Source: an uncultured Chloroflexales bacterium
Lineage (GTDB): Bacteria > Chloroflexota > Chloroflexia > Chloroflexales > Chloroflexaceae
Direction of reading: 5' to 3'
Assembly: GCA_937918935.1 (NCBI GenBank)
Contig: CAKZSI010000062.1
Span: 20,629-84,628, forward strand
DNA: 64,000 nt
Under the pieces are notes generated by a model that saw only the letters and a program-made list of their open reading frames with translations, did not search any database and was not told where the DNA came from. Below, piece after piece: positions 7,840 to 16,082 of this stretch. Position numbers and translations under genes: made by a program. The first letter of the stretch is position 1; every line of letters begins with the position of its first letter.

Positions 7840-8941
7840 TGTCGCCACAACCACCGCCACACGGACGCGCAAGGGCAGCACAGCCGCTGGCCGCCAGCTC
7901 AAGTGGTGGCAGCAACTGCTCTTCCAGGCCCTCTGCCTGTTCATCGCGGCAACGGTGCTCTTCCCGATCATGTGGATCGTGAGCATGTCGCTCGACCCGC
8001 GCAACATCGCCCGGCCCACCGAACTGCGCCTCATCCCCCCGGGCGCCTCGCTCGACGCCTATCGCGCCGTGCTCGATCGGCCCACGGCTAACCCGGTGAC
8101 CTTCACCGAACTGGCGCTGAACAGTCTCAAACTGGCCGGGGGCGTGGCGCTCTTTGCGCTGCTGATCGGCGTCAGCGCGGCCTACGCCTTTTCGCGCTTC
8201 AAGTTTCCCGGGCGCCAGTACATGATGATCGCCGTGCTGGCGATCACCGTGCTGCCCGCGGTGGCGACGATCGCGCCGCTCTTTGCGCTGCTCAACGGCA
8301 TCCGCGTCAGCAGCAGCCTGCTGAGCATCGCTCTGCTGATCGCCGCGGCGCTGGTGATTGGCTTCGGGCTGATGATCATCGTTCCCGCGCTGCGCACCGG
8401 CACCGCCAGCGGCGGCACCTACGCCGTCGGCGGCGTCGCCCTGCTCCTCAGCCTGGCGCTGATCTACACGGCCTTCGCCCCGGCCCCCGGCGATGTCTTC
8501 GTGCTGCGCAACTCGCTGCTCGGCGTGGGCATCGCCATGATCTCGGGCGCGCTGCCCTTCGCCATCTGGAACCTCAAGGGCTACCTCGATACCATCCCCA
8601 GAGAGCTTGAGGAGGCCGCGATCATTGACGGGGCCAGCCCCAACCAGATCTTCTTCCAGATCGTGCTGCCGCTGGCCGTGCCCGCTCTGGCCGTCACCGG
8701 CTTTCTCAGCTTCGCCGGGGGATGGACCGAGTTCTTCCTCTCCTGGCAGTTCCTCACCAATCCCAGGGATTTTACGCTGGCGATGGCGCTCTACAATATG
8801 ACCGGCCAGTATGCCGGCTCGGTACCCTGGTCGCGCTTCGCCGCCTTCTCCATCCTGGTCTCGCTGCCGGTGGCGATTGTCTACCTGCTGCTGCAACGCT
8901 ACATCGTCGGCGGCCTGACCCTGGGCGGAGTGAAGGGGTGA
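7832..8941 (+). CDS. Sugar ABC transporter permease, MalG type, with extra membrane hairpin
   Basis: This 369-residue partner of the MalF-type permease starts 8 bases inside it. It has the MalG plan: first helix at about 29-51, core helices, EAA loop near 258-285 (ELEEAAIIDGASPNQIFF, then LPLAVPALAV) and a C-terminus ending GGLTLGGVKG. It is about 65-80 residues longer than most MalG-type proteins because of an insert at about residues 160-225, between the helix ending PLFALLNGIRV and the helix beginning LRNSLLG. The insert holds two hydrophobic stretches (about 165-185 and 198-216), predicting an extra transmembrane hairpin. Function is otherwise sugar translocation with the binding protein at 5245-6492. 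Confidence 0.9.
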   Translation: MSSVATTTATRTRKGSTAAGRQLKWWQQLLFQALCLFIAATVLFPIMWIVSMSLDPRNIARPTELRLIPPGASLDAYRAVLDRPTANPVTFTELALNSLKLAGGVALFALLIGVSAAYAFSRFKFPGRQYMMIAVLAITVLPAVATIAPLFALLNGIRVSSSLLSIALLIAAALVIGFGLMIIVPALRTGTASGGTYAVGGVALLLSLALIYTAFAPAPGDVFVLRNSLLGVGIAMISGALPFAIWNLKGYLDTIPRELEEAAIIDGASPNQIFFQIVLPLAVPALAVTGFLSFAGGWTEFFLSWQFLTNPRDFTLAMALYNMTGQYAGSVPWSRFAAFSILVSLPVAIVYLLLQRYIVGGLTLGGVKG

Positions 8942-8974
8942 GCACCGGTTCTCAAGCCCGGTTCTGGCAGGCCA

Positions 8975-9016
8975 GAGGTGTAGAGGTGTAGAGGTGTGGA
9001 GGTGTGGAGGTGTGGT
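8975..9016. repeat. Short tandem repeat, unit about 8 bp (GAGGTGTG)
   Basis: Five to six imperfect copies of GAGGTGTA/GAGGTGTG lie between the MalG-type permease and the glycosidase. Similar arrays are at 25672-25700 and 41577-41627. Units lack unique spacers, so this is not a CRISPR. Confidence 0.8.
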
Positions 9017-9130
9017 TTAATGACCACTGCTGAAAACTTGTATTTCAGATCGGCTTGACGGTGTGTTCTACAGCCCCCAACTCCACATCTCCACAGACTA
9101 ACACAACCCTTAGCCAGACGAACCCGACCT

Positions 9131-11053
9131 ATGGACGACGTCTCCGCCGATTTTATCTTTGGCACCATGGCTACCGACGCCCGGCGGCTCGCCTTCCTCA
9201 AGGCCGAGTTGTCGGGCGTCAGCCATCGGCACCGCATCGAACCCGCCGACCCTCTGCCACAGCAGGCGGTGACCCTGCGGGTCAGCCTCGGCCCCGCGGT
9301 GGTGGCCGACCACGTGACCTGCTACTTCACTACCGACGGTAGCGAACCGGCGGGCGCACGAGGCGTGCCCGCGCCTGGCGCCAGGGCGGTAGCCTTCGAG
9401 CGGGTCGGCAGCGAGTGGAACACCTTCCTGTGGGGATACCTCGAAGAGTGGCGCGCAGCCCTGCCGCCGCAGCCCGCCGGCGCCATCGTGCAGTACCGCA
9501 TCGAGGCCTGGTCCGAGCATCACCCGCGCAGCGTCTGGGCCGGGGAGATTATCGGCAGCACCACCGGCGATGGCGCAGTGCTGGGGGAAGTCGGGCCGGG
9601 GGACGTCTTTCTGCGTGAGGTCGGCCAGGAGTTCGAGTTGACCTTCGTGCGCGGCAGCCGCACCTTCGCCTACGGCGTGGACGAGGAACGGGCGCCCGCC
9701 TGGCTCCACGACGGGTTGATCTACCAGGTGTTCGTGGACCGCTTCAACCCCGGCGGAGAACGCCCGTTCACCCGTCCTGAGACGCTGATGGGCCGCTATG
9801 GCGGCACCCTGGCCGGGGTGATCGAGCGCCTCGACCACATTCAGTCACTCGGCGCCAGCATCATCTGGCTGTCGCCGATCTTCCCTTCACCCTCGCACCA
9901 CGGGTACGACGCCACCGACTACTACGGAGTCGAGCCGCGCCTGGGCGCCCTCGAGGATCTGCGGACCCTTATCGCTGAGGCCCACGCGCGGGGGATGCGC
10001 GTGCTCCTCGACTACATCGCCAACCATGTCTCTGACCAGCACCCCGCCTTTCAGGAGGCGCTGCGCGACCCGCACGGCCCGGCCCGCAACTGGTTCATCT
10101 TCACCGAGTACCCCGACCGCTACGTCGCCTTCTTCGGCGTACCGGGCATGCCGCAGGTAAACACCGACCACCCCGTCGCGCGACGTATGATGATTGATCC
10201 GGCGGTCTACTGGCTCCAGCAGGGCATTGACGGCTTTCGGCTCGACTACACCATCGGCCCGTCCCACGCCTTCTGGACGGCCTTCCGCGCCGCCACGCGG
10301 GCCGCTCGTCCCGACGCAATCGGATTGGGCGAGGCGGTAGATACCGCCGAGATGCTGCGTTCCTACTACGGACGGCTGGACGGCTGTCTGGATTTCTTGC
10401 TGCTCCAGGCGCTGCGCCGGTTCTTTGCCTTCGGCGACCTGAGGGCCAGCCAGTTCGCCAGTTTTCTGCGCCGCCATTTTGAGGCCTTCCCGCCCGATTT
10501 CGTGATGCCCAGCTTTCTGGACAACCACGATATGAACCGCTTCCTCTGGGTGGTGCGGGGCGACACGCGCCGGCTGAAGCTGGCGGCCCTCTGCCAGTAC
10601 ACCCTGCCACATCCGCCGGTGATCTACTACGGCACCGAGGTGGGCCTGAGCCAGGAGCGCGACGTGCGCCACCCCGACGGCAGCGCGCACCCCGAGGAGT
10701 CGCGACTGCCGATGCCCTGGGACGGCGGGCAGAACACCGATGTGCTGGCGTTTTACCGGCGGCTTGGCGCGCTGCGGCGGGCAACCGGCCAGGTCTGGCG
10801 CGGCCCGCGACGCACTGTGGCACTGGACGACGTCCTCGGGCACTACGCCTGCGTGTGCGGTGACGATGAAGTCTGGCTGGTGGCGCTGAACAACGGCCCG
10901 CGTCCGGGACGGATCGCTCTGCCGCCAGGGCACTGGAGCGTGGCGCTGGCAACCGCCGAAGCGGAGGTGCGCGGCGCCAGCCTCTGGCTGCCGGCCTACG
11001 GCGGGGCGGTGCTGGGGAGAGATGGGTTTGATGCGCGTCTCAGGCGCCTGTGA
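9131..11053 (+). CDS. GH13 alpha-amylase family glycosidase (cyclomaltodextrinase/neopullulanase-like)
   Basis: The 640-residue protein has an N-terminal beta-sandwich (about 40-180) as in neopullulanase/cyclomaltodextrinase-type enzymes, a catalytic barrel from about 190, and a C-terminal beta domain. The conserved regions are visible: DYIANHVS (294-301), GFRLD with nucleophile Asp372, acid/base Glu401 in GLGEAVD, and the NHD Asp467. No signal peptide is present, so it should act in the cytoplasm on oligosaccharides brought in by the importer encoded just upstream. Exact specificity among maltogenic enzymes cannot be told. The start has only a weak ribosome site. No transport ATPase accompanies it. 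Confidence 0.9.
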   Translation: MDDVSADFIFGTMATDARRLAFLKAELSGVSHRHRIEPADPLPQQAVTLRVSLGPAVVADHVTCYFTTDGSEPAGARGVPAPGARAVAFERVGSEWNTFLWGYLEEWRAALPPQPAGAIVQYRIEAWSEHHPRSVWAGEIIGSTTGDGAVLGEVGPGDVFLREVGQEFELTFVRGSRTFAYGVDEERAPAWLHDGLIYQVFVDRFNPGGERPFTRPETLMGRYGGTLAGVIERLDHIQSLGASIIWLSPIFPSPSHHGYDATDYYGVEPRLGALEDLRTLIAEAHARGMRVLLDYIANHVSDQHPAFQEALRDPHGPARNWFIFTEYPDRYVAFFGVPGMPQVNTDHPVARRMMIDPAVYWLQQGIDGFRLDYTIGPSHAFWTAFRAATRAARPDAIGLGEAVDTAEMLRSYYGRLDGCLDFLLLQALRRFFAFGDLRASQFASFLRRHFEAFPPDFVMPSFLDNHDMNRFLWVVRGDTRRLKLAALCQYTLPHPPVIYYGTEVGLSQERDVRHPDGSAHPEESRLPMPWDGGQNTDVLAFYRRLGALRRATGQVWRGPRRTVALDDVLGHYACVCGDDEVWLVALNNGPRPGRIALPPGHWSVALATAEAEVRGASLWLPAYGGAVLGRDGFDARLRRL

Positions 11054-11200
11054 GGCAAGCAGGGTATATAATGGTGCGGATGTTCGCCCTGGTGGGGCAT
11101 GGAGAAACCTGGTCGCCCCGCGCCCCTGCCAGTGGAGGCTGGGCGTCACTCGAACGCAGGCAAAACCCTCTGTCTTATGACCCTCAAAGGACGTAAACGC

Positions 11201-12616
11201 GTGAAGCAACCGCCCGAAGGCCGCCCGATCTACGAAGGCGGCGAAGCCTGCACCGACCGAACGGTGGCGTTGCCCCGCCGCGGGGCGCCGGGGCAACAGG
11301 CCGCGCCCCGACATCGCGGCGCCTTCTGGGGGCGGGTGCGCCTGGCGCTGCTGCCTGGCGTCGCAGCGCTGCTCGTCGTGGCAGGGCTGTTCTACTGGCA
11401 GGTTCACTCGCTGGCCAGAGCCATCACCGTTCGCGACGTGCGCAACAACCCGCCCATCGCCACGCCGCTCTTCGGCGCGAATGTGCTGATCATCGGGGTG
11501 GACGAACGCACCGGCTATCCACAGGAGGGGGTGCGGGGCGACACGCTATTGCTGGCCCGCCTTGACGCAGGCGGTCGCTGGGCGTCACTGCTCTCGATCC
11601 CCCGCGACGCCCAGGTCGAGGTGGAGGGTGTCGGGGTCACCAAGATCAATGTTGCCTACGGCCAGGGCCACGCTCAGGCGGCGGAACGCTACGGCCCCGA
11701 CGTGACGCCGCAGGAAGGGGGTATGGCCCTGGCCGCCACCACGGTAGAGGAGTTCCTCGACCTGCGCCGGCGCGGCATGCGGGTGGACTTTATGGCGACG
11801 GTGAACTTCGCCGGCTTCGAGGGCATCATTGACGCCCTGGGCGGGGTGACGATCGACGTGCCGCGCTACATCCTCGACGAGGAGTATCCGACCGAAGATT
11901 TTGGCACCATGCGGGTCGAGTTTCAACCCGGGCCGCAGCGTATGGATGGCAAGACGGCGTTGATTTACGCCCGCACCCGTCACGCCGATAGCGACTTCGG
12001 ACGGGCGCAGCGGCAGCAACAGGTAGCGCGGGCAGTGCTCGAGGAACTGCGGAGCAAGGGCCGGGTGGGCCGCGCCTTGGCCCTGCCGGGTCTGCTGCGG
12101 GCCGTAGCCGGCCAGGAAGGGGCGACGCCGCCGGTAGTGACCACGCTGCCGGTCGATCGCCTCGACACGCTCCTCGGCCTGCTGATCCTGGCGGGCGGGC
12201 TGGATCCCGAGACGCTGGGGCAGTTTCAGCTCGGGCCGGAGCAGATCCAGTACGAAAACGGGAGCAACCTGGTCTTTGAACCGGCGGCGGTGCAGGCGGT
12301 GCTTGACCAGTGGCAACGCCCGCCGAGCGAGGCCGCCGAGCGGGCCGTCGTGCAGGTTTTCAACGGTACCGATATGCCGGGCCTGGCTCGCAACGTTAGC
12401 CTGGATCTCGAACGGGCGGGGTTCAGGGTGCTGGTACCCGACAACGCGCCCTTTACGGTGGAGCGCACGGTGGTGTACAACCCCTCCAATCACCCGGCCA
12501 CCAGCCGCCGGGTGGCCCGCACGCTGGGCGCCGAACTGGTGAACGGCCCGCCACCCGCAGGGCTGGCGAGCGAGGCCCAGGTGGTGGTCATCCTCGGTCC
12601 CGACGCGGCAGACTGA
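11201..12616 (+). CDS. LCP (LytR-CpsA-Psr) family protein with C-terminal LytR_C domain
   Basis: This is a membrane-anchored enzyme that transfers undecaprenyl-linked glycopolymers to cell-wall or other acceptors. It has a short cytoplasmic N-terminus, one transmembrane helix (ALLPGVAALLVVAGLFYW), an extracytoplasmic LCP domain with the IIGVDER, GDTLLLARLD, SIPRDAQV and RTRHADSDFGRAQRQ motifs, and a LytR_C domain (VVQVFNGTDMPGLA, then VVYNPSNHPAT). I prefer the GTG at 11201 because AAAGGA lies about nine bases upstream; in-frame ATGs at 11177 and 11099 are alternatives that only lengthen the cytoplasmic tail. It stands alone downstream of the sugar operon. Confidence 0.88.
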   Translation: MKQPPEGRPIYEGGEACTDRTVALPRRGAPGQQAAPRHRGAFWGRVRLALLPGVAALLVVAGLFYWQVHSLARAITVRDVRNNPPIATPLFGANVLIIGVDERTGYPQEGVRGDTLLLARLDAGGRWASLLSIPRDAQVEVEGVGVTKINVAYGQGHAQAAERYGPDVTPQEGGMALAATTVEEFLDLRRRGMRVDFMATVNFAGFEGIIDALGGVTIDVPRYILDEEYPTEDFGTMRVEFQPGPQRMDGKTALIYARTRHADSDFGRAQRQQQVARAVLEELRSKGRVGRALALPGLLRAVAGQEGATPPVVTTLPVDRLDTLLGLLILAGGLDPETLGQFQLGPEQIQYENGSNLVFEPAAVQAVLDQWQRPPSEAAERAVVQVFNGTDMPGLARNVSLDLERAGFRVLVPDNAPFTVERTVVYNPSNHPATSRRVARTLGAELVNGPPPAGLASEAQVVVILGPDAAD

Positions 12617-12660
12617 GGCGGGCAGGCGCCGCCAGGGTTTTCACCAGGAGGGGGAAGAGT

Positions 12661-12683
12661 CTGGGAGGGCCAGGCCCTCCCTC
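12661..12683. repeat. Palindromic element, GGGAGGGC class (family B)
   Basis: Half-sites GGGAGGGC and GCCCTCCC around a CAG centre sit between the convergent LCP gene and the gene at 12742. It is a plausible bidirectional terminator and one of more than ten copies in the window. Confidence 0.75.
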
Positions 12684-12741
12684 CAACACCTTCTTCTCAC
12701 CCTATCCAGAGCCGCAAGCCTGGCTTGCAGGTACGGAGAGA

Positions 12742-13266
12742 TCAGCGCCGCCAGGCAATCTCGAAGGGACCGACATCCTTGAGCACCGCGCGGGCAGCCT
12801 CTTCGGACTCCAGGTTGAATACCGGCACGAGCACCTGTGGGCGCGACACCCCCTTGCCTTCGGCAGCGGCGCGCTCGGCGGCATTGGCCAGAAAGCGCGC
12901 GGCGACAACCCCTACCAGCAGGCCCGCCACCAGACCCAGCACCAGCCCCGCGATGGCCCAGCTGAGCGCCCAGATGATCACGCCGGGCAATTGTTCCAGC
13001 ATAGCCATGTTGCGGATCTCGGTGAACCCCATTGAGACGAAGCCCAGAAAGCCCAGCGCTGCCGCCCCCGTTGCTGCCCCACCGATTGTCGAACCGAGAA
13101 TGATGCGGTTCTTGAAGCTCTCCACCGACTCGCCCAGGCCAAGAAACGAACTCGGACCGGGCTCGCTGGAACCAACGGTCACGCCCCGAAAACCGCTGGC
13201 CTGCAATGACGCGGCTGCCAGCGCCGCGTCGCGGGGGTCGGTGAAGGTTGCCACCAGGGTTGCCAT
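12742..13266 (-). CDS. Membrane protein with glycine-zipper-like segments, general-stress-protein-17M-like N-terminus
   Basis: The 174-residue product starts MATLVATFTDPRDAALAAASLQ, resembling the fold at the N-terminus of general stress protein 17M/YflT-type proteins. Two hydrophobic Gly/Ala-rich segments follow, about residues 59-85 and 95-127 (IIWALSWAIAGLVLGLVAGL). The C-terminal portion, ending LVPVFNLESEEAARAVLKDVG, looks like a second copy of the small alpha/beta unit. Start 13266 is supported by AAAGGATC six bases upstream; a longer reading to 13374 has no signal. It is an inner-membrane protein of unknown function; the stress link is by resemblance only. Confidence 0.75.
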   Translation of the reverse strand: MATLVATFTDPRDAALAAASLQASGFRGVTVGSSEPGPSSFLGLGESVESFKNRIILGSTIGGAATGAAALGFLGFVSMGFTEIRNMAMLEQLPGVIIWALSWAIAGLVLGLVAGLLVGVVAARFLANAAERAAAEGKGVSRPQVLVPVFNLESEEAARAVLKDVGPFEIAWRR

Positions 13267-13470
13267 TGTGCAGATCCTTTCAGGGTAGTGGAAGGAGCGT
13301 TCGACGTGCTTCGCCCCTACATTACCGTTAGCAGGGCCGCGGAGAGACTCCCCGCGCCTCCTCCGAACGGGCACGCAGAAGGCCGCGCAGCGAAACCATG
13401 TCTCAGGGCTATTGTACTACGTCAGGTTCCATGTGGTGTCATCGCACAATGACGGGATGAATAAAGCGTT

Positions 13471-13568
13471 GTGGGAGGGCCAGGCCCTCCCACTACCTCC
13501 TTCAAGGACAATAAGATGGCCTGGCCCTCCCCTCTGGCAGGGGTGTGGGGAACCCTGGTTTCCCCACA
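13471..13568. repeat. Composite palindromic block: family B plus family A elements
   Basis: Between 13267 and 13574 no gene is seen. A near-perfect GTGGGAGGGC palindrome is at 13471-13493, a GGCCTGGCCCTCCCC arm near 13517, and a TGTGGGGAA/TTCCCCACA palindrome at 13544-13568, immediately after the nucleotidase stop codon. This pairing of two element types recurs at 15691-15970, 27042-27106 and elsewhere. Confidence 0.8.
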
Positions 13569-13574
13569 TGCAGC

Positions 13575-15587
13575 TCAATCCGCCGCATCGGAGAAGGCCG
13601 CCGGCTGCGCCGCCGCGGCAGTGGTGATAACGGGCAGCCGGACCAGGTAGCGCACGCTGAGGCGCCCATCCACCCGCGGGTTGACGGTCCGGTTGGGCTG
13701 GGCCTCGATGTACTCCTGCACCACGTCGGCGTCAATCAAGAAGGTATTGAACTGGTTCCTGCCACCACCGACCGAGGGGTCGGCCTGATCACCCCTGGAG
13801 GTGAAGACGCTGTAGCCGTCACCGCCAGCGAGCATGAAGCTGTTGGTCACCACGCGGTAGGTCCTTGCCAGATCGAGCGGCTCGAACCCGTCGCCCACCT
13901 GCACCTCCACGCTGCGCACGCGCGTGCCCGGGCGGGCGGGAATGGCCGGCTGGGTCGAGGTGGCAGGTTGCGGCGGCTGCGCCGCGTCGCCAGAGACATC
14001 CACCACCACCTTGAGGCCCGAAACCTGGGCGAAGCGCCCCGTGCCGACGGGGTTGCGATCGGCGCCCTGGGCGGCGCGGGGCTGGAGCGCCGAGTAACCG
14101 TTCTCCAGAGCAGCCTTGAGCTGCGCACCGGTCAGATCCACATAGCACAGCGTATTGCCGAAGGGCATCACCTCACGCAGACGGCCCACAGTGAGCACGC
14201 CCGCCGGGAGGCTGGTGCGAATACCGCCACCGTTGATGATCGCCACAATCGGCACGCCCGCGGGGTTGCCCCCGGCCCTGAGGATGCGGTCGCGGAAGGC
14301 GTCGGCGATCAGGTTGCCCAGGGCGGTTTCACGGGCGCGCACGTTGGCATTGGGCAGTTCGGACAGCGAGGCGCCGAAGATCTGATTGTTGAGCGCGTCA
14401 ATACGTGGCTTGAAGGTGGTGGTAATGGCGGTCTCGAAGGCCGCGAAGGGGGCGATGGCCGTTGGCGGCTCGCCTGGAAGCGGCGAGCGGCTGGAGGGCA
14501 CGTCGTTGGCCCAGACGGGAATGACCGTGCTGGCCGACCCGACGCTGCTCACCCGCCCATCGGCGTCAAAGCCGACGACCAGGTCGCCGATCCACTTGCC
14601 CCATTCCCAATCCTGCACGATCACTACTTTTTCCCCGTCGAGATCATCCACAACCTGCGGATAGGCCGCGACCGGCGAGGCGCCGGGGGTCAGGCCCAGG
14701 CTCGTGGGCAGCAGCGGTGTATGGGAGTGCCCGCCGACGATGATGTTCAGCCCGCGCACGGCGGCGGCCAGGGCGCGGTCGCCTTCGTAGCCGATGTGTG
14801 ACAGACAGATCACCGTGCGGCAGTTGTTCGGCGCGCCACGCAGGGTGTTGATCAGCGGCTGGATAATGTTGGCATAATCAGCGCCAAAGGTCACGTCAGA
14901 CGAGGGGCTGGCGATGTTTGGCGTCTCGGCAGTGGTCAGACCAACGATCCCCACACGCTCGCCGCTTGGCAGGGTGCGGATGACCGCACGGGCCCAGCGA
15001 CCGGGGGTGGCCCAGAGATCGCCCTCAAAGAGGGGCGCCAGGGGCGAGGCGCCGCTCGCAGTGATGTTGGCGCTGACGATAGGGAAGCTGGTGGTTGTCG
15101 AGTTGGGGTAGCCCGTTCCGCGGATGAAATCGGCCAGGGCCTGATCGCCGAGATCAAACTCGTGGTTGCCAATGCCGACGGCGTCGTAGCCCAGGTTGTT
15201 GTAGAAATAGTGATCAGCCTCGCCACGCCAGGCGTTAAAATATAACGTGCCCTGGAAGACATCGCCAGCGTCGAGGAAGATTTTGTCCTGCTGATAGGTG
15301 GGATTCGACGTCCAGCTCGTATCGGCACGGATCTGCTCGAAGATCGTGCGCCGGCGCGACACGCCGCCAAGGCTACGGGTACCGCTGGCGCTCCCGGCGC
15401 GAATGGTGATGCCGGTGGCGGGCTCGATCCGCGCATGGTGGTCGTTGGTATGGATCAGGCGCAACTGCCGCACTTCGGGGCCGGCGGCGAGCATGATCTT
15501 CCAGCCCCCGCTGTAGCGGTACAGCACCGCCCCCGCACCAAGGGCGATTGCGCCCTTGAGAAATCGCCGACGTGACAACGTGGTCAT
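13575..15587 (-). CDS. Tat-exported bifunctional UDP-sugar hydrolase/5'-nucleotidase family metallophosphoesterase
   Basis: This is a 670-residue exported enzyme expected to strip phosphate from nucleotides or sugar nucleotides outside the membrane. A twin-arginine signal (SRRRFLKG followed by a hydrophobic Ala/Gly stretch) opens the protein. The dimetal site is complete: HTNDHHARI, DAGDVFQG, GNHEFDLG and GGHSHTPLL. A C-terminal 5'-nucleotidase substrate domain follows (GNTLCYVDLTGAQLKAALENG, GGDGYSVF). The start at 15587 has an ideal AAGGAGG site. Upstream in-frame codons to 15929 only translate the intergenic palindromes. The Tat route suggests that metal is loaded in the cytoplasm. Confidence 0.93.
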   Translation of the reverse strand: MTTLSRRRFLKGAIALGAGAVLYRYSGGWKIMLAAGPEVRQLRLIHTNDHHARIEPATGITIRAGSASGTRSLGGVSRRRTIFEQIRADTSWTSNPTYQQDKIFLDAGDVFQGTLYFNAWRGEADHYFYNNLGYDAVGIGNHEFDLGDQALADFIRGTGYPNSTTTSFPIVSANITASGASPLAPLFEGDLWATPGRWARAVIRTLPSGERVGIVGLTTAETPNIASPSSDVTFGADYANIIQPLINTLRGAPNNCRTVICLSHIGYEGDRALAAAVRGLNIIVGGHSHTPLLPTSLGLTPGASPVAAYPQVVDDLDGEKVVIVQDWEWGKWIGDLVVGFDADGRVSSVGSASTVIPVWANDVPSSRSPLPGEPPTAIAPFAAFETAITTTFKPRIDALNNQIFGASLSELPNANVRARETALGNLIADAFRDRILRAGGNPAGVPIVAIINGGGIRTSLPAGVLTVGRLREVMPFGNTLCYVDLTGAQLKAALENGYSALQPRAAQGADRNPVGTGRFAQVSGLKVVVDVSGDAAQPPQPATSTQPAIPARPGTRVRSVEVQVGDGFEPLDLARTYRVVTNSFMLAGGDGYSVFTSRGDQADPSVGGGRNQFNTFLIDADVVQEYIEAQPNRTVNPRVDGRLSVRYLVRLPVITTAAAAQPAAFSDAAD

Positions 15588-16082
15588 CGCTCCTCCTTGC
15601 AGACATGGCTTTGCACGCGAGGCGAGGCCGCCGCGGGCGACGCCCTTCGCGCGCCTGACGCTCGTCGAGAGCCTGGCCAGATACGTCCTTCGAGAGGGCC
15701 AGGCCCTCCAGGGCGCCCGCGCTCCTCGACCAGTTGGAGGGGAGTGGGGAAACCTGATTTCCCCACGTCCCCTGCCTTGAGGGCAAGAGACCGTAGCGCA
15801 ACCCTCCGGATGGCGGCAGGGAAATCGGGTTTCCCCACGCCAGAGGCGAGGGGCCAGGAAGGCTTCACCCTCCCAGAACGCTCGTTCCTTGCCCGATTGC
15901 ACGAGGGTGGGGAGACCAGGTTTCACCACGCCCCGCCGCAGGGGAGGGTATGAGAGGGCTTCGCCCTCCCAGAACGTAAGCTGATAGGCTCATAGAACCG
16001 CGCGAGGATTGTACCCTCTGAGTATCAAGAAGAAGTAAAGGTATCATTAAGGAACAATTGGCAAACGATGAAGGAGCCACCG
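15588..16082. repeat. Intergenic cluster of family A and B palindromes between divergent genes
   Basis: About 495 bases with no gene. Family B copies are at 15691-15710 and 15952-15970; family A copies (GTGGGGAAACC half-site) are at 15744-15766, 15819-15840 and 15907-15930. The last 100 bases before the ligase gene (from about 15985) are free of repeats and A+T-richer, and probably hold its promoter. Confidence 0.75.

Noticed and set aside
6592..8034. A 480-codon minus-strand frame opposite the sugar permeases
   Set aside because: Low-complexity Asp/His/Gly/Arg composition opposite an intact MalF-type gene and no ribosome site.
8975..9016. CRISPR-like short repeats (also at 25672 and 41577)
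   Set aside because: Units are 8-9 bases, head to tail, with no unique spacers and no cas genes nearby.
9887..11407. A 506-codon minus-strand frame opposite the GH13 gene
   Set aside because: It mirrors catalytic-domain codons of the glycosidase and extends through the intergenic gap into the LCP gene without any domain.
15588..15929. A possible 114-residue N-terminal extension of the 5'-nucleotidase
   Set aside because: It translates family A and B palindromes, whereas the ATG at 15587 has an ideal ribosome site and starts a Tat signal.
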